DNA of 64,000 nucleotides from Lewinellaceae bacterium SD302 (GTDB lineage: Bacteria > Bacteroidota > Bacteroidia > Chitinophagales > Saprospiraceae), in contig PDLQ01000008.1 in NCBI GenBank assembly GCA_002591745.1, positions 62,001 through 126,000 on the forward strand, read 5' to 3'. Shown piece after piece: positions 1 through 7,888 of the stretch. Position 1 is the stretch's first letter, and every line of letters starts with the position of its first letter. Below the pieces are notes generated by a model that worked only from the letters and a program-made list of their open reading frames with translations, was not told where the DNA came from and searched no databases. The translations under genes were made by a program, and so were the position numbers.

Positions 1-1067
1 AGTCCGTTATTTACGCTCAGGTAAGGTTCCCTTTGAAAGCCGATGCGGGTCAACACTTTCACCTTTTGGTCAGGGTCGATTCTCACCAGTTCAGCAGTCC
101 GGCGGTAAGTCGTGCGCAGAGCAATGATACTGCCATCCTCCTGAGGGTGAGGAAAACGATAGTTCGCCGGCTCATGATGGGGCGGAGACAGGACTGTAAA
201 ATCATCAGTCGCGCCTTTCTTTTGACTCTGTAGTTGACTGCGGTAATCATCCAACGCGGTGGTGTACAGTGTTTTGGTCGTATGTCCCGTAGCCCGTTTG
301 AGAGCCCGGCTAAACGGGTAGAGCAGAGATCGATAAGCGGCTCCTTCGGCCAATACGTTTTTCCAAACATCATTTCCGAATTCCCGACGGGCGTAAGTAC
401 TGTAGAGGTAGCCATAGCGGTAGTGATCCGGCACGAAATCCTTGAAACTACCGTTGCGGGTTTTGGCATAAGTGTAGCGGATTCCAGCAGACTCCATGGC
501 CCGTAGTTCCCGGAAAAAGGCGGGTAGCCGCCCCCTTCCGCTTCGGGTAAGGCTGGTTTCCATGACTACGGCGTCGCCTTCACTAAACCAGTTTGGAGTC
601 GCGATACCGGACAAAACCGCCCAGCCATATTGCCCCTGTAAAAAGCTGAAAAGTTTCGTGATGCCCCGACGTTCATTGGCATTTTGCTGTACGTGGCGAA
701 ATTCGTGGATGGTCAGCAGATCATTCCAGTTGGTCAGGCCTAATTGGTTAAAACTCTGAGGGGGCGTAGTGAAAAATTCTGAGCGGAATGGAGCTAATCC
801 TACGTAAGCGTTTGGGGTGATGTTCTCCGTTTGTAGTACCAGGTCAAACTTGTAATACTGATCTCCGATACTACGGTTATGCTCCGCCTGTAGCAAGTGC
901 GCCAGTTTCGCTACCCGCTGAGCCTCGGGCTCGTAGCCGGCCGGAAAAATGACCTTTACGCTATCCGTATCAATCTGCCGCCAATTTACTTTGGGGGGGT
1001 GGAGGCCGATGGCCTGGGCGGTAAGTAAAGCTGGAAATAAAAGTAAAAAGAGGAAGCGGAGTTTCAT
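1..1067 (-). CDS. Exported gluzincin-like metallopeptidase with propeller start (partial)
   Basis: The gene runs off the left edge; 355 residues are visible from the ATG at 1067. It begins with a signal peptide (about residues 1-18, ending LLTAQA). Residues 121-125 read HEFRH, a zinc-binding HExxH helix, and about 40 residues later WFSEGDAVVMET supplies a candidate third ligand (Glu163), the pattern of peptidase-MA-like gluzincins. After about residue 300 the sequence turns into TolB/DPP-IV-type beta-propeller repeats (FPHPQEDGSIIAL, ELVRIDPD). In Bacteroidota such proteins are exported and uncharacterised. The catalytic function is inferred from the motif only. The Fur-family gene lies 58 bases upstream on the same strand, but nothing shows that the two share regulation. 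Confidence 0.8.
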   Translation of the reverse strand, partial: MKLRFLFLLLFPALLTAQAIGLHPPKVNWRQIDTDSVKVIFPAGYEPEAQRVAKLAHLLQAEHNRSIGDQYYKFDLVLQTENITPNAYVGLAPFRSEFFTTPPQSFNQLGLTNWNDLLTIHEFRHVQQNANERRGITKLFSFLQGQYGWAVLSGIATPNWFSEGDAVVMETSLTRSGRGRLPAFFRELRAMESAGIRYTYAKTRNGSFKDFVPDHYRYGYLYSTYARREFGNDVWKNVLAEGAAYRSLLYPFSRALKRATGHTTKTLYTTALDDYRSQLQSQKKGATDDFTVLSPPHHEPANYRFPHPQEDGSIIALRTTYRRTAELVRIDPDQKVKVLTRIGFQREPYLSVNNG

Positions 1068-1125
1068 GTGGTCAAGATACAAGCCCTGCCACAAATGCTA
1101 CATGCTACATAATTTTATTCGATGT

Positions 1126-1506
1126 CTAGGCATTACACGCTCGGCAATAGCCCGATACTACCCCATTGAAATTAGTGGTACGGTAACCAGTGGGTAAATT
1201 GACGGACACTTCCTGGTCCAGACATTCGACTTTATCGCAGTTCAGGCAGCGGAAGTGGAAATGATCGTGGCGATGGTCGTTAGCTTCACATTCGGAACAG
1301 ATGGCAAAATACTGCTTACCGTCATCTGCCACGATCCGGTGAACCAGTCCGTCGTCGCAAAAGCGATTGAGGATACGATAGATGGTGGTACGGTCAGCCT
1401 TGGCAGTGATCTTTTCCTGGATCATCTCATGGCTCAGGGCGGATTCAGCCTCCTGTAATGAGGCCAGAACGGCGGTTTGGGTGGCGGTATTTCGACGTTT
1501 CTTCAA
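1126..1506 (-). CDS. Fur-family metalloregulator
   Basis: A 126-residue Fur-family repressor. A winged helix occupies about residues 8-65 (TTIYRILNRFCDDGLVHRI is the recognition region). The C-terminal half has the histidine-rich HRHDHFHF (78-85) and two CxxC pairs, C87/C90 and C121/C124, which form the structural zinc site of the family. The start is a TTG at 1506: no in-frame ATG lies between the upstream stop and residue 28, and the TTG gives the usual N-terminal length. It is transcribed away from the lipoprotein/TonB-receptor pair, and a 23-bp palindrome lies in the shared interval, so it probably controls that pair. Whether it senses zinc (Zur), iron or peroxide (PerR) cannot be told from sequence; the ZnuD-like receptor next door favours zinc. 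Confidence 0.9.
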   Translation of the reverse strand: MKKRRNTATQTAVLASLQEAESALSHEMIQEKITAKADRTTIYRILNRFCDDGLVHRIVADDGKQYFAICSECEANDHRHDHFHFRCLNCDKVECLDQEVSVNLPTGYRTTNFNGVVSGYCRACNA

Positions 1507-1562
1507 GCTGCTACAGGTTAGTTCTTTCGGTAGCCTTCAACAATCGGTCATCCGATTAGCAC

Positions 1563-1572
1563 TGCTACTTTG
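1563..1572 (-). repeat. Dispersed 10-mer CAAAGTAGCA, single intergenic copy
   Basis: An exact copy, reading GGACTATCAAAGTAGCAGTG on the minus strand, between the Fur-family gene and the operator. It matches the extended consensus GRCTnnCAAAGTAGCARTG seen throughout the window. Confidence 0.85.
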
Positions 1573-1645
1573 ATAGTCCAAAAAATAAAAACTCCGGGCT
1601 TACCCGAGTTCCATTCCAGGTAATAATTAAAAAATAAATCAACAT

Positions 1646-1668
1646 TAATTGCAACATTGTCGCAATTA
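1646..1668. promoter_or_regulatory. 23-bp palindromic operator, probable Fur-family site
   Basis: The arms TAATTGC and GCAATTA flank ACA-T-TGT around a centre at 1657; 10 of 11 base pairs are self-complementary. It lies between the -33 and -7 elements of the promoter reading towards the lipoprotein gene, where a bound repressor would block RNA polymerase. Size and symmetry fit Fur-family boxes. Assignment to the neighbouring regulator is inferred from position. Confidence 0.65.
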
Positions 1669-1679
1669 GAATAGTTTTG
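1649..1679 (+). promoter_or_regulatory. Bacteroidota-type promoter of the lipoprotein/TonB-receptor pair
   Basis: TAGTTTTG at 1672-1679 matches the -7 consensus TAnnTTTG exactly. TTG at 1649-1651, 20 bp upstream, is a fitting -33 element. Transcription would begin near 1686, giving a leader of about 20 nt before the ATG at 1705. Confidence 0.6.
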
Positions 1680-1704
1680 TACTCGAATTCAAAATACCAT
1701 TCTA

Positions 1705-2271
1705 ATGAAAACAACGAAATACTCACTCTTAAGTTTGCTTTTTCTGGGCTTAGTCTTTTTCTCCGGCTGTGATGATGATGACGACGGAGGCGGCCCAACT
1801 GAAGAAGAAGTAATTACTGATGTAACTCTCTCCCTGACCCCGATCAGCGGTGGAGACGTAGTAAGCCTGACCTTCGTAGACCGTGACGGCGACGGCGGTG
1901 ATGACCCTGTCATTACCGGTGGTACGTTACAAGCCGGTACTACTTACGATGGTTCTATCCAATTCTTCAACCGCTCCGGCGATGAAGACGAGAACGTGAC
2001 CCTGGAAATCGAGGAAGAAGACGATGAACACCAGGTTTTCTACGAATTTGATGGTGTTGCCGCTACGGCTGCTTACGTTGATCAAGATGGAGCAGGCAAT
2101 CCCGTTGGGCTGTTAACTCTGGTTGTTGCCGCAGCCGCCACCGAAGGAACCCTGACCGTCACTCTGCGCCACGAGCCCGCCAAGGACGCCGCAGGTGTAA
2201 GTGAAGGTCTTATTGCGAACGCGGGCGGTGAAACCGACGTTGAAGTCGTATTCCCCCTCACCATAGAATAA
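1705..2271 (+). CDS. Acidic lipoprotein paired with a TonB receptor
   Basis: A 188-residue lipoprotein: signal peptide with lipobox FFSGC (lipidated Cys22) followed by a run of Asp residues (DDDDD), which matches the export signal for surface lipoproteins in Bacteroidota. The mature part is strongly acidic and predicted beta-rich (SLTPISGGDVVSLTFVDRDG), with many Asp/Glu/Gly stretches that could bind cations. No named family is recognised with certainty. It lies 4 bases upstream of the TonB-receptor gene and shares the palindrome-overlapped promoter, so it is probably a surface accessory of that receptor, perhaps a metal or metallophore-binding partner. That role is inferred from context only. 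Confidence 0.85.
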   Translation: MKTTKYSLLSLLFLGLVFFSGCDDDDDGGGPTEEEVITDVTLSLTPISGGDVVSLTFVDRDGDGGDDPVITGGTLQAGTTYDGSIQFFNRSGDEDENVTLEIEEEDDEHQVFYEFDGVAATAAYVDQDGAGNPVGLLTLVVAAAATEGTLTVTLRHEPAKDAAGVSEGLIANAGGETDVEVVFPLTIE

Positions 2272-2275
2272 AAAT

Positions 2276-4588
2276 TTGTTACGCAGAATTTCTAGTTTTT
2301 TTTGCTTGTGCCTGTCAAGTTCATTGTTATTCGCGCAGGCGCAAGATTGTACAGTTCGGTTTAGCGGCCGAGTTTTTGATGACGGTAGCGGAGACCCCCT
2401 GGTCTTCGCTACCGTTTTTGTGGAAGAAACCCAGGCAGGAACGACCACCGGCCCGGAGGGAAACTTCTTGTTGGAAAACCTTTGCCCCGGCGAATATCAT
2501 TTACTTGTGCGCCACGTCGGTTGCGAGCCGGAGCGGATTTTCCTACGGCTTCGTTCTGACAGTAGTCTAAACATCAGGCTGCAGCACCATACGGAATTGA
2601 TCGACGAAGTAATTGTCCACGGCGCAGCCAGCGAAAATAGCACGCAAAACAGCAGTACCGTCGGTACCGAAGCGATTCTAAGCGGGGGAGACGGCAACCT
2701 AGGCAATTTACTGGATGAAATAAGCGGTGTCAGCACCCTGAAAAACGGGGCTGGTATAGGTAAACCAGTTATTCATGGCATGTTTGGCAACCGGATCGCG
2801 GTGCTGAACAACGGTATCGTGCAATCCGGCCAGCAGTGGGGCAACGATCACGCTCCGGAAGTGGACCCTTTCGTAGCCGATCACTTGGCCGTAGTCAAGG
2901 GCGTCGGTGCACTGCGTTACGGTAATTCCCTAGGCGGGGTGGTACTTGTAGAGCCGGGCGAGATAGATGACGAGCCCCATTTACACGGTCGGTTACATTA
3001 CCTTTTCGCCAGCAATGGCCGGGGCCACACCTTAAATACCCAATTAGAGAGAGGCGGCAAATATTTCAATTGGCGCTTCACGGGTACCCTACGGGCCAGC
3101 GGCGATACCCACTCGCCGGATTACTTCATTACCAATACCGGTCGCCGGGAAGCCAATGCGGCTCTACAGCTGGAAAAAGAGCTTCCAAACGACTGGAGAG
3201 CCAAGCTCTACCTCAGTCACTTCAGTACCGACATTGCCATAATGCGCGCCAGCCACATCGGTAACCTCACCGATCTGGAAAGTGCCATCGGACGGGAAAC
3301 GCCTTTCTTCACTTCCGACGATTTCAGTTATGAGATCAACGCCCCTTTCCAACGGGTGAACCACAGCCTGATCAAGGCCGAGTTGTCAAAGGTGGCCACT
3401 GATCAAAGCAAACTCACCTTTACGTACGCTGGTCAGCGAAATGCCCGGGATGAATTTGACGTTCGACGGGGCGGCCGCAGTGATCTTCCCTCCCTAAGTC
3501 TGGAACAATGGACTCATTTTGTAGCGGTTGACCATAGCAAACCGTTGGGTGATTTCACTATTCTGCGGCGGGGTGCTCAGTTCAACTATGTATATAACGA
3601 CAACGGAATAACCGGTAATTTCCCCCTCATTCCGGATTATGAGTCCTTTACTCCATCAGCCTATCTGAGTCTGTTACGGCAGCGTGATCGCTGGTACTCA
3701 GAGGCCGGGCTGCGCTATGATTTCGCCGCTACGAATGCTGAAACCATTGTCCGCAATCCTCCGTTGACCGAAATTATCCAGCGGTCACCACGTTTTCACC
3801 AACTCAGTGGGGCGGCTGGGCTGCGTTACCAAGCCAATCGGCAATTGAGTGTGTCGGCCAACCTCGGTGTAGTCACCCGGGGTCCTCAGGTGAACGAGCT
3901 TTACAGTGCCGGACTACATCAAGGTGTAAGCGGAATCGAAGAAGGTGACCCGGACCTGAACCCCGAACGATCGATCAAAGGAACGCTCTCCTTGAAGTTT
4001 GCCACCAGTCAGCACTTTTTCCTCCAGGCGCTCACCTACTACCAGCGAATCCAGGATTACATCTACTTACAGGTACAACCAGATTTTCGGCTGACGGTGC
4101 GCGGAGCTTTTCCGCTCTTCCTCTACGAGCAGACCAACGCAGAGATTGCCGGACTGGACCTGCTCTTTTCCGTCGAACCCACGGAACAACTCAAAATCGT
4201 TACCCAGTACAGTTATCTTAATGGCACGGACTTGAGCAATGATCAGCCACTGGTTTTAATGCCACCCAACCGGCTCAGTAGTAGCTTGCAGTACGCCTTA
4301 AAGGATGGCCGCAGGTTCGGAAATACCACCATTCAGTTGAAGGGGGAGTATACTTTCCGCCAGCATCGCTTAAATGAAGATCAAGACCTCTTGGCTCCGC
4401 CGGATGCATACTTTTTGCTTTCAGCCCGGTTGGGCACACATTTACAAATAGGTAGCCAATCCCTCCACTTTAGCCTCCGGGCGGACAATTTACTGAACGT
4501 TCACTACCGTGATTACCTGAACCGTTTACGTTACTTCTCCGATGAATTGGGAAGAAATTTAGTTTTGGGGGTGAGTTGGGAGTTTTAG
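2276..4588 (+). CDS. TonB-dependent receptor with carboxypeptidase-like regulatory domain (ZnuD-like)
   Basis: A 770-residue outer-membrane receptor. A signal peptide (ending FAQA) is followed by a carboxypeptidase-regulatory-like domain (about 28-100, VRFSGRVFDDGSGDPLVFATV), a plug (about 120-225, with GAGIGKPVIHGMFGNRIAVL and the His-bearing QWGNDHAPEVDPF) and a 22-strand-type barrel ending in the typical aromatic C-terminus (LGVSWEF). The plug resembles zinc receptors of the ZnuD type, which is family knowledge and not proof of substrate. The start is TTG at 2276, five bases after the lipoprotein stop; there is no ATG nearby. It probably forms an operon with the lipoprotein under the divergent Fur-family regulator. 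Downstream lies an inverted pair of the CAAAGTAGCA repeat that may end the transcript. Confidence 0.92.
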   Translation: MLRRISSFFCLCLSSSLLFAQAQDCTVRFSGRVFDDGSGDPLVFATVFVEETQAGTTTGPEGNFLLENLCPGEYHLLVRHVGCEPERIFLRLRSDSSLNIRLQHHTELIDEVIVHGAASENSTQNSSTVGTEAILSGGDGNLGNLLDEISGVSTLKNGAGIGKPVIHGMFGNRIAVLNNGIVQSGQQWGNDHAPEVDPFVADHLAVVKGVGALRYGNSLGGVVLVEPGEIDDEPHLHGRLHYLFASNGRGHTLNTQLERGGKYFNWRFTGTLRASGDTHSPDYFITNTGRREANAALQLEKELPNDWRAKLYLSHFSTDIAIMRASHIGNLTDLESAIGRETPFFTSDDFSYEINAPFQRVNHSLIKAELSKVATDQSKLTFTYAGQRNARDEFDVRRGGRSDLPSLSLEQWTHFVAVDHSKPLGDFTILRRGAQFNYVYNDNGITGNFPLIPDYESFTPSAYLSLLRQRDRWYSEAGLRYDFAATNAETIVRNPPLTEIIQRSPRFHQLSGAAGLRYQANRQLSVSANLGVVTRGPQVNELYSAGLHQGVSGIEEGDPDLNPERSIKGTLSLKFATSQHFFLQALTYYQRIQDYIYLQVQPDFRLTVRGAFPLFLYEQTNAEIAGLDLLFSVEPTEQLKIVTQYSYLNGTDLSNDQPLVLMPPNRLSSSLQYALKDGRRFGNTTIQLKGEYTFRQHRLNEDQDLLAPPDAYFLLSARLGTHLQIGSQSLHFSLRADNLLNVHYRDYLNRLRYFSDELGRNLVLGVSWEF

Positions 4589-4614
4589 GAATGTCTGAGA
4601 ACCCTCGTAAACCT

Positions 4615-4660
4615 TGCTACTTTGAAGACCAAAGGATATTTTTTTGCTGGCAAAGTAGCA
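4615..4660. repeat. Inverted pair of the CAAAGTAGCA repeat (hairpin)
   Basis: TTGCTACTTTG and CAAAGTAGCAA form an 11-bp perfect stem around a 26-base loop that contains a run of T. It lies in the gap between the convergent TonB-receptor gene and the small membrane-protein gene, so it could serve as a terminator. Exact 10-mer copies are at 4615-4624 and 4651-4660. Confidence 0.85.
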
Positions 4661-4671
4661 ATGCCGGTTGA

Positions 4672-4932
4672 TCAGCGGCGCGAACGGCTCACCAGACCAA
4701 AATCGATAATCACCGCCACAATAATGCCCACTAGCGGTACGGTAGACCAAGCGCCACCGAAGTAAGTTTGGACAATGGCGTACCAGAATAGGGTAACCGG
4801 CGCAAAAATGAACCCGATCAACGGCAGGATAATTCCATCGAAGGAGGCGGAAAACCAATCCGTGAGCAAGTAAAGCGCGACGATGACGACGCGGGGAAAA
4901 AAGATGGCGAGGCCGATCAGCAGAAAGGGCAT
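4672..4932 (-). CDS. Small hydrophobic membrane protein
   Basis: An 86-residue protein with two or three predicted membrane helices (MPFLLIGLAIFFPRVVIVALYLL, IILPLIGFIFAPVTLFWYAIV, STVPLVGIIVAVIIDFGLV) and a basic C-terminal end (SRSRR). No family function is recognised; small proteins of this kind are common in Bacteroidota. It is followed by a terminator-like repeat hairpin shared with the convergent receptor gene. Confidence 0.75.
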   Translation of the reverse strand: MPFLLIGLAIFFPRVVIVALYLLTDWFSASFDGIILPLIGFIFAPVTLFWYAIVQTYFGGAWSTVPLVGIIVAVIIDFGLVSRSRR

Positions 4933-4988
4933 AATGAGTGGTTTGGTTATCCCTATACCCGAAAAAAGGGGGAAATGTTCGGCATTGT

Positions 4989-5252
4989 TTAAGCTGCCTC
5001 CTTAGTTGGTTTTTTCAATTCTCCCTGGCTAATTCTAGCCGAATAGTAATGCTTGAAGATTCGCTGTTGCATAAATCTGCCAATGCTTCTGCTAGCCAAT
5101 AACTCCTGATTGACTTCTGCCGGGACGCCGAAGTAAGCATACACCGCTCCATTGCCACGGAAGCGCACAAAAAGGGTACGTGCCTGGGGTAAATACCCCG
5201 CTTCGGAAAGCATCTGTGAATTAACGGGCTTCAATAGGATGGGTAAAGCCAT
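4989..5252 (-). CDS. KTSC-domain protein
   Basis: An 87-residue protein whose first 70 residues fit the KTSC domain: a Ser before an aromatic Gly-Tyr (SQMLSEAGYLPQARTLFVRF), then the YxYFGVPAEV and SIGRFMQQRI segments in conserved order. The domain is named after a short motif also found in lysyl-tRNA synthetase and stands alone in many small bacterial proteins of unknown function. The C-terminus is a short basic tail (KKPTKEAA). It is separated from the small membrane protein downstream by 56 bases, and may be cotranscribed with it. Confidence 0.8.
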   Translation of the reverse strand: MALPILLKPVNSQMLSEAGYLPQARTLFVRFRGNGAVYAYFGVPAEVNQELLASRSIGRFMQQRIFKHYYSARISQGELKKPTKEAA

Positions 5253-5481
5253 GAGGTAGATAGTTTAGCTTGAAAATGCTGTCTATTAAAACGGTAAAAC
5301 AGTACCAATTGTTCTTCTTGATAGTTAATAATCAACACTTTAGATTAACATTTTCTATAAAAATATTTTTTTGTCGTCGGTGTAACATCTTCATACCGGA
5401 TGTAATAAACAGGTGGAATGACGGCTGACAACGGCCCTGTTTACCTCAATTAATTGTTCTCAAACACATAAAATAAAAGTG

Positions 5482-6474
5482 ATGAAATTCCGCATTTTCT
5501 TCCTTCTTCTATCCCTGTGCCTTTTTGGTGCCACCGACGGACTGCAAGCCCAAAAAAAGCAAGCCGAACGCGCGTCCAACCGGGCTGAAAACCGAGCTAA
5601 CCAAAAAGTCAATAGCAAAGTGGACAATACGGTGGACAGTGCCGTAGATGATGCTTTTGGCGCCATTGGTGGCCTTTTCAAGAAAAAAGACAAGAAAAAG
5701 AAAAAAGGCAGTGGTGCCGAAGAAGCCGCTGCAACAACTGACGGTACCGGAATGAGCACCGAGGAACAAGAGGCCTACGACAACGGTATGGGCAGTTTGT
5801 TTGGCGGCAAATGGGAACCCTACACCAATCCCCGTGAATTCAGCATGAACTGGAATATGACCACCACCAAACGCAACGGCAAACAGGAACGGATGAACAT
5901 GAACTTCGCCGTGCTGGAAGAGAGTAGCGGCGTACACATCAGTAGCCCTGACGAAGACGAATCTACCCGGATGATCCTGAATACCCAAACCGGGAAGACC
6001 ACTATGATCACCACCGATAAAAAGGGAGAGACCAGTGGCTACCGGATGCGGATGCCAAATATGCAGAAAGCCATTGAAAAAGAAATGGCCAAGCAGCAAG
6101 AAGATATGAGCGAACGCTTCACCATTGAAGCCACCGGTGAACGCATGACCATCGACGGATATAACTGTGAAAAAGTGATCGTCACCGATACCGAAAGAGG
6201 CGACGTTACTACCAGCTGGATTACCCGGGATATTGACCTCAGTGCCGCAGAAATGAGCCAGGGCATGGCCGGTGCTTACGGGGGTGGCCAGATTAAAATG
6301 CCCGAAATGCCCAACGGAGAGGTGATGAACGGGATGATGATCAAATCAACCACCGTATCCGGTAACGGTAAAGAAACCACCGAGATCCATATTACCGATA
6401 TCAAACTAGACGGCGCGACCGACAAAACCATCTTTGACGTTAGTGGTATTCAAATCACCGACGCCGGTTTCTGA
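5482..6474 (+). CDS. DUF4412 exported protein
   Basis: A 330-residue exported protein. A signal peptide (MKFRIFFLLLSLCLFGATDGLQAQ) is followed by a charged Asn/Arg/Lys-rich stretch (about 25-75, including KKKDKKKKKG), then a beta-rich DUF4412 region (about 110-330) with the repeated threonine-rich strands MTTTKRNGKQERMNMNF and ATGERMTIDGYNCEKVIVTD. DUF4412 proteins are Bacteroidota periplasmic or outer-membrane proteins of unknown role. The ATG at 5482 is chosen over the GTG one codon earlier. A 229-bp AT-rich gap precedes it and a strong bidirectional terminator follows. Confidence 0.85.
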   Translation: MKFRIFFLLLSLCLFGATDGLQAQKKQAERASNRAENRANQKVNSKVDNTVDSAVDDAFGAIGGLFKKKDKKKKKGSGAEEAAATTDGTGMSTEEQEAYDNGMGSLFGGKWEPYTNPREFSMNWNMTTTKRNGKQERMNMNFAVLEESSGVHISSPDEDESTRMILNTQTGKTTMITTDKKGETSGYRMRMPNMQKAIEKEMAKQQEDMSERFTIEATGERMTIDGYNCEKVIVTDTERGDVTTSWITRDIDLSAAEMSQGMAGAYGGGQIKMPEMPNGEVMNGMMIKSTTVSGNGKETTEIHITDIKLDGATDKTIFDVSGIQITDAGF

Positions 6475-6523
6475 TCTTCTCTGTCTTCCAGTAATGCTAT
6501 AACCACCAATCCCATAACAAGCG

Positions 6524-6554
6524 AAAGCCCGGTTTCCTAGGAAGCCGGGCTTTT
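6524..6554. terminator. Bidirectional intrinsic terminator
   Basis: AAAGCCCGG...CCGGGCTTTT with an inner TTCC/GGAA pairing, followed by T residues on the plus strand and TTT on the minus strand. It lies between the convergent DUF4412 gene and the tRNA and can serve both. Confidence 0.85.
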
Positions 6555-6564
6555 CGTTTACGGG

Positions 6565-6637
6565 TGGGCCCAGTAGGATTTGAACCTACGACCTGCGGAT
6601 TATGAGTCCGATGCTCTAACCCCTGAGCTATGGGCCC
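6565..6637 (-). tRNA. tRNA with CAT anticodon (Ile2 or Met)
   Basis: A 73-nt cloverleaf: acceptor GGGCCCA/TGGGCCC, D stem GCTC/GAGC, anticodon loop CTCATAA, T arm GTAGG-TTCAAAT-CCTAC, discriminator A. The CCA end is not encoded (ACCCG follows). The anticodon CAT with an elongator-type acceptor means tRNA-Met(elongator) or tRNA-Ile2, whose C34 is modified to lysidine. GGGCCC acceptor stems occur in Ile2, but without an alignment this stays open. The outermost anticodon-stem pair is a T-C mismatch. Confidence 0.93.
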
Positions 6638-6690
6638 GAATTGCAAAGATATATTTCGCCACCATAAGTTCCTTAAAAACGGAAAATAAA

Positions 6691-6714
6691 AAGGCCGGGA
6701 AAATTCCCGGCCGA
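6691..6714 (-). terminator. Intrinsic terminator downstream of rsgA
   Basis: GGCCGGGA and TCCCGGCC form a hairpin followed on the minus strand by TTTTTATTTT. It lies upstream of the tRNA and 210 bases downstream of rsgA on the same strand, so it insulates the tRNA from rsgA read-through. Confidence 0.8.
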
Positions 6715-6925
6715 CAGAAAGGTTGCAAAAAATCAGTATCGTATGGAGAGTGCTTTTGTAAGCCAAGGCTTTAGGTGTAAACTTTTTGATGACAATCGGT
6801 CGCTTTATTAAATAAGCAGCTCATAGTTACCATCTTTTGATGATACAAATATAAAGTATTATCCTTCTATAACGCAACTATTCGGCGTATAAAAATGAAA
6901 TAAATCAAAAATGTAAACTATTTGA

Positions 6926-7888
6926 CTACACCTTTTTTCGCTCCCAGTAATTTTGCTCCTCGGTTTCCTCCAGTAAAGTCAGATAGGAGAAATACCGCAA
7001 TTCGCTGACCCGGCCGTCATCGGCTTCTACACTTTCCTTTACTTCACAGCCGGGTTCGCTACGGTGAAGGCAGCTACCGCCAAAACGACACTCGTCACTT
7101 AGGGCGAAGATCTCCCGAAAATTATGGGCGATATCCCGGGGGGCCAGGTAGTTGAAGGAGAGGTTTTTAATGCCCGGTGTATCAATGATCTCACCGCCCT
7201 GTTTTAATTCGTGGATTTCGGCAAAGGTCGTGGTGTGCTGCCCCTTACCGCTGTAATCGGATATTTCGCCAGTACGCAGTTCCAGTCCCGGTTCAATAGC
7301 GTTGACCAACGTTGACTTACCGACACCACTCTGCCCGGCAATCAGGCTGCGCTTATCCTTCATCACGGCACGCAATTCTTCCAGCCCTTCTCCTGATTCT
7401 GCGGAAACCAACAGCACCTGATAGCCAATTCGTTCGTAGATCAGGGACAGGCCGCCGAAGTAGTCCCGCAGGTCTTCGTCGTAGAGGTCGGCCTTATTCA
7501 CCACGATAATCGTTGGAATATTAAAGGGCTCGGTCATCAATAGAAACCGATCCACGAAACCCAGCTTCAAATCCGGATCAATCAGAGTAACGATCAGAAT
7601 GGCCTGGTCGATGTTACTGGCCAAAAGGTGCAACTGGTGCTTCTTGCGGGGGCTTTGGCGCACTACGTAATTCGTACGTGGTTCTATTTTCCGGATGGCA
7701 CCGGTCACCTCGTCGCTGTCCTCGTCAATTTCCAGATGGACGACGTCACCCACGGCAATCGGATTGGTCAGTTGTTTATCGAGCTTACGAAAACGACCAG
7801 CTACCCGGGCGTCAATCACTTCCCCATCTTCGTGCAGTCTAACGCGGTACCAACTACCGGTAGATTTTATTACTGTTCCTTGTTGCAT
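6926..7888 (-). CDS. rsgA: Ribosome small subunit-dependent GTPase RsgA
   Basis: A 320-residue circularly permuted GTPase that matures the 30S subunit. An N-terminal OB fold (1-70) is followed by G-motifs in the permuted order: NKAD 131-134 (G4), the P-loop GQSGVGKS 185-192 (G1) and DTPG 236-239 (G3). The C-terminal zinc knuckle has ligands C267, C273, H275 and C281. Length and order are normal for the family. It is probably transcribed alone, with a 457-base gap upstream and a terminator downstream. Confidence 0.97.
   Translation of the reverse strand: MQQGTVIKSTGSWYRVRLHEDGEVIDARVAGRFRKLDKQLTNPIAVGDVVHLEIDEDSDEVTGAIRKIEPRTNYVVRQSPRKKHQLHLLASNIDQAILIVTLIDPDLKLGFVDRFLLMTEPFNIPTIIVVNKADLYDEDLRDYFGGLSLIYERIGYQVLLVSAESGEGLEELRAVMKDKRSLIAGQSGVGKSTLVNAIEPGLELRTGEISDYSGKGQHTTTFAEIHELKQGGEIIDTPGIKNLSFNYLAPRDIAHNFREIFALSDECRFGGSCLHRSEPGCEVKESVEADDGRVSELRYFSYLTLLEETEEQNYWERKKV

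Noticed and set aside
83-469. A 128-codon minus-strand frame with an ATG start
   Set aside because: Another minus-strand frame, open from 1067 to the left edge, encodes a signal peptide and HEFRH zinc motif and covers this one.
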